From contig RFQK01000040.1 in assembly GCA_009925045.1 (NCBI GenBank), forward strand, positions 1 to 9,689: DNA of 9,689 nucleotides, read 5' to 3'. This stretch comes from Methylococcaceae bacterium (GTDB taxonomy: Bacteria > Pseudomonadota > Gammaproteobacteria > Methylococcales > Methylomonadaceae). Positions 9,370-9,689 of the stretch are shown here, one piece after another (position 1 is the first letter of the stretch; every line of letters begins with the position of its first letter). The notes under the pieces are model-generated. The model was given only the letters and a program-made list of their open reading frames with translations. It ran no database searches and had not been told where the DNA came from. The translations under genes were made by a program, and so were the position numbers.

Positions 9370-9582
9370 TTATTTTTGCAGTTTAGCGAGTTTGGCTTTA
9401 GCTATTTCGATTAACCTTTCAGCCCAGACCAGTACCAAAGACTCACTATCGCCATGCGGCTCTGTATCACCAAATGGCTCGCCATTTTTTGATGTATACA
9501 TGTAAATAAAATACCCCAATGGCGCGAATGCAACGGTTGCAATCACTAACATCCAGAAACCCAGTTCTAAAATACCACCCAT
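9370..9582 (-). CDS. Small one-helix membrane protein of unknown function
   Basis: A 70-residue protein that I cannot assign to a family. Residues about 5-29 form a hydrophobic membrane helix (LELGFWMLVIATVAFAPLGYFIYMY). A short hydrophilic segment rich in Asp, Glu and Gly follows (30-46), and then a Lys-rich amphipathic helix (about 47-70, ending KAKLAKLQK). No cysteines or haem motifs are visible. The ATG has a very strong ribosome site (GGGGGAGG, plus-strand positions 9587-9594) four bases upstream, which makes this a convincing real gene despite its size. It is convergent with moeB, with a 31-base gap containing the hairpin. A candidate promoter lies about 50 bases upstream. It could be a small subunit or regulator of a membrane complex, but nothing here shows which. 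Confidence 0.75.
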   Translation of the reverse strand: MGGILELGFWMLVIATVAFAPLGYFIYMYTSKNGEPFGDTEPHGDSESLVLVWAERLIEIAKAKLAKLQK

Positions 9583-9635
9583 AGTGCCTCCCCCAAGTTG
9601 TTGATTATATTTATAAGGATCAATTTGATATGCGG

Positions 9636-9664
9636 ACTATAACCCTGTAATTGATATGGAACAA
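9636..9664 (-). promoter_or_regulatory. Candidate promoter for the small membrane protein
   Basis: On the minus strand TTGTTC (plus positions 9659-9664, 3 of 6), a 17-base spacer and TATAGT (9636-9641, 5 of 6) would start transcription near 9629, about 47 bases before the ATG. A perfect TATAAT also occurs nearer the gene (9604-9609) but lacks a suitable -35 box. This is only a consensus match. Confidence 0.35.
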
Positions 9665-9689
9665 GCTCAAATATCGATTAGATAATCAG

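Noticed and set aside
9308..9505. 65-codon plus-strand frame overlapping the moeB end
   Set aside because: It overlaps the moeB 3' end, runs through the hairpin and lies antisense to the better supported small membrane protein gene.

Overview
The window looks like a chromosomal segment of a non-enteric gammaproteobacterium. The main evidence is the gene order leuC-leuD-leuB-asd-fimV, the HrcA-type CIRCE operator in front of groESL, and the overall protein style. A methanotroph-like member (Methylococcales) is my best guess, but that is inference from protein style and not shown by a marker gene. Nothing suggests a phage, integron, CRISPR array or insertion sequence.

Layout. Positions 2-337 hold the C-terminal end of a Tim44-like domain protein. 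A 291-base intergenic region with a plausible promoter and a small leader hairpin follows. From 629 to 6532 all genes lie on the plus strand and are tightly spaced: adk (adenylate kinase), leuC and leuD (isopropylmalate isomerase), a broken leuB, asd (aspartate-semialdehyde dehydrogenase) and a fimV-like polar hub gene. A strong bidirectional terminator (6615-6650) separates this run from the convergent groES-groEL operon (minus strand, 8442 to 6672), which starts at a near-consensus promoter overlapped by a perfect CIRCE element. Divergent from groES is a MoeB/HesA/ThiF-family adenylyltransferase (8586-9338). It ends in a strong hairpin, opposite a small convergent one-helix membrane protein gene (9582 to 9370).

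Functionally, leuCDB make the leucine precursor, asd supplies the aspartate family (lysine/diaminopimelate, threonine, methionine), and adk balances adenylates. fimV shapes the cell pole and type IV pili, and groESL fold proteins.

The most unusual result is that two normally intact housekeeping genes carry internal deletions. leuB lacks about 145-150 codons, including a change of frame, so its product cannot be made. groEL lacks about 71-73 codons in frame, including the ATPase aspartate (Asp398 in E. coli numbering) and the conserved GGG motif. Both junctions fall where short direct repeats are expected in the intact genes. GroEL is normally essential, and loss of leuB would normally cause leucine auxotrophy. 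The alternatives are therefore real lesions compensated elsewhere in the genome (a second groEL, leucine uptake) or deletions introduced by assembly, cloning or editing. The sequence alone cannot decide between them. I found no convincing novel multi-gene system here.
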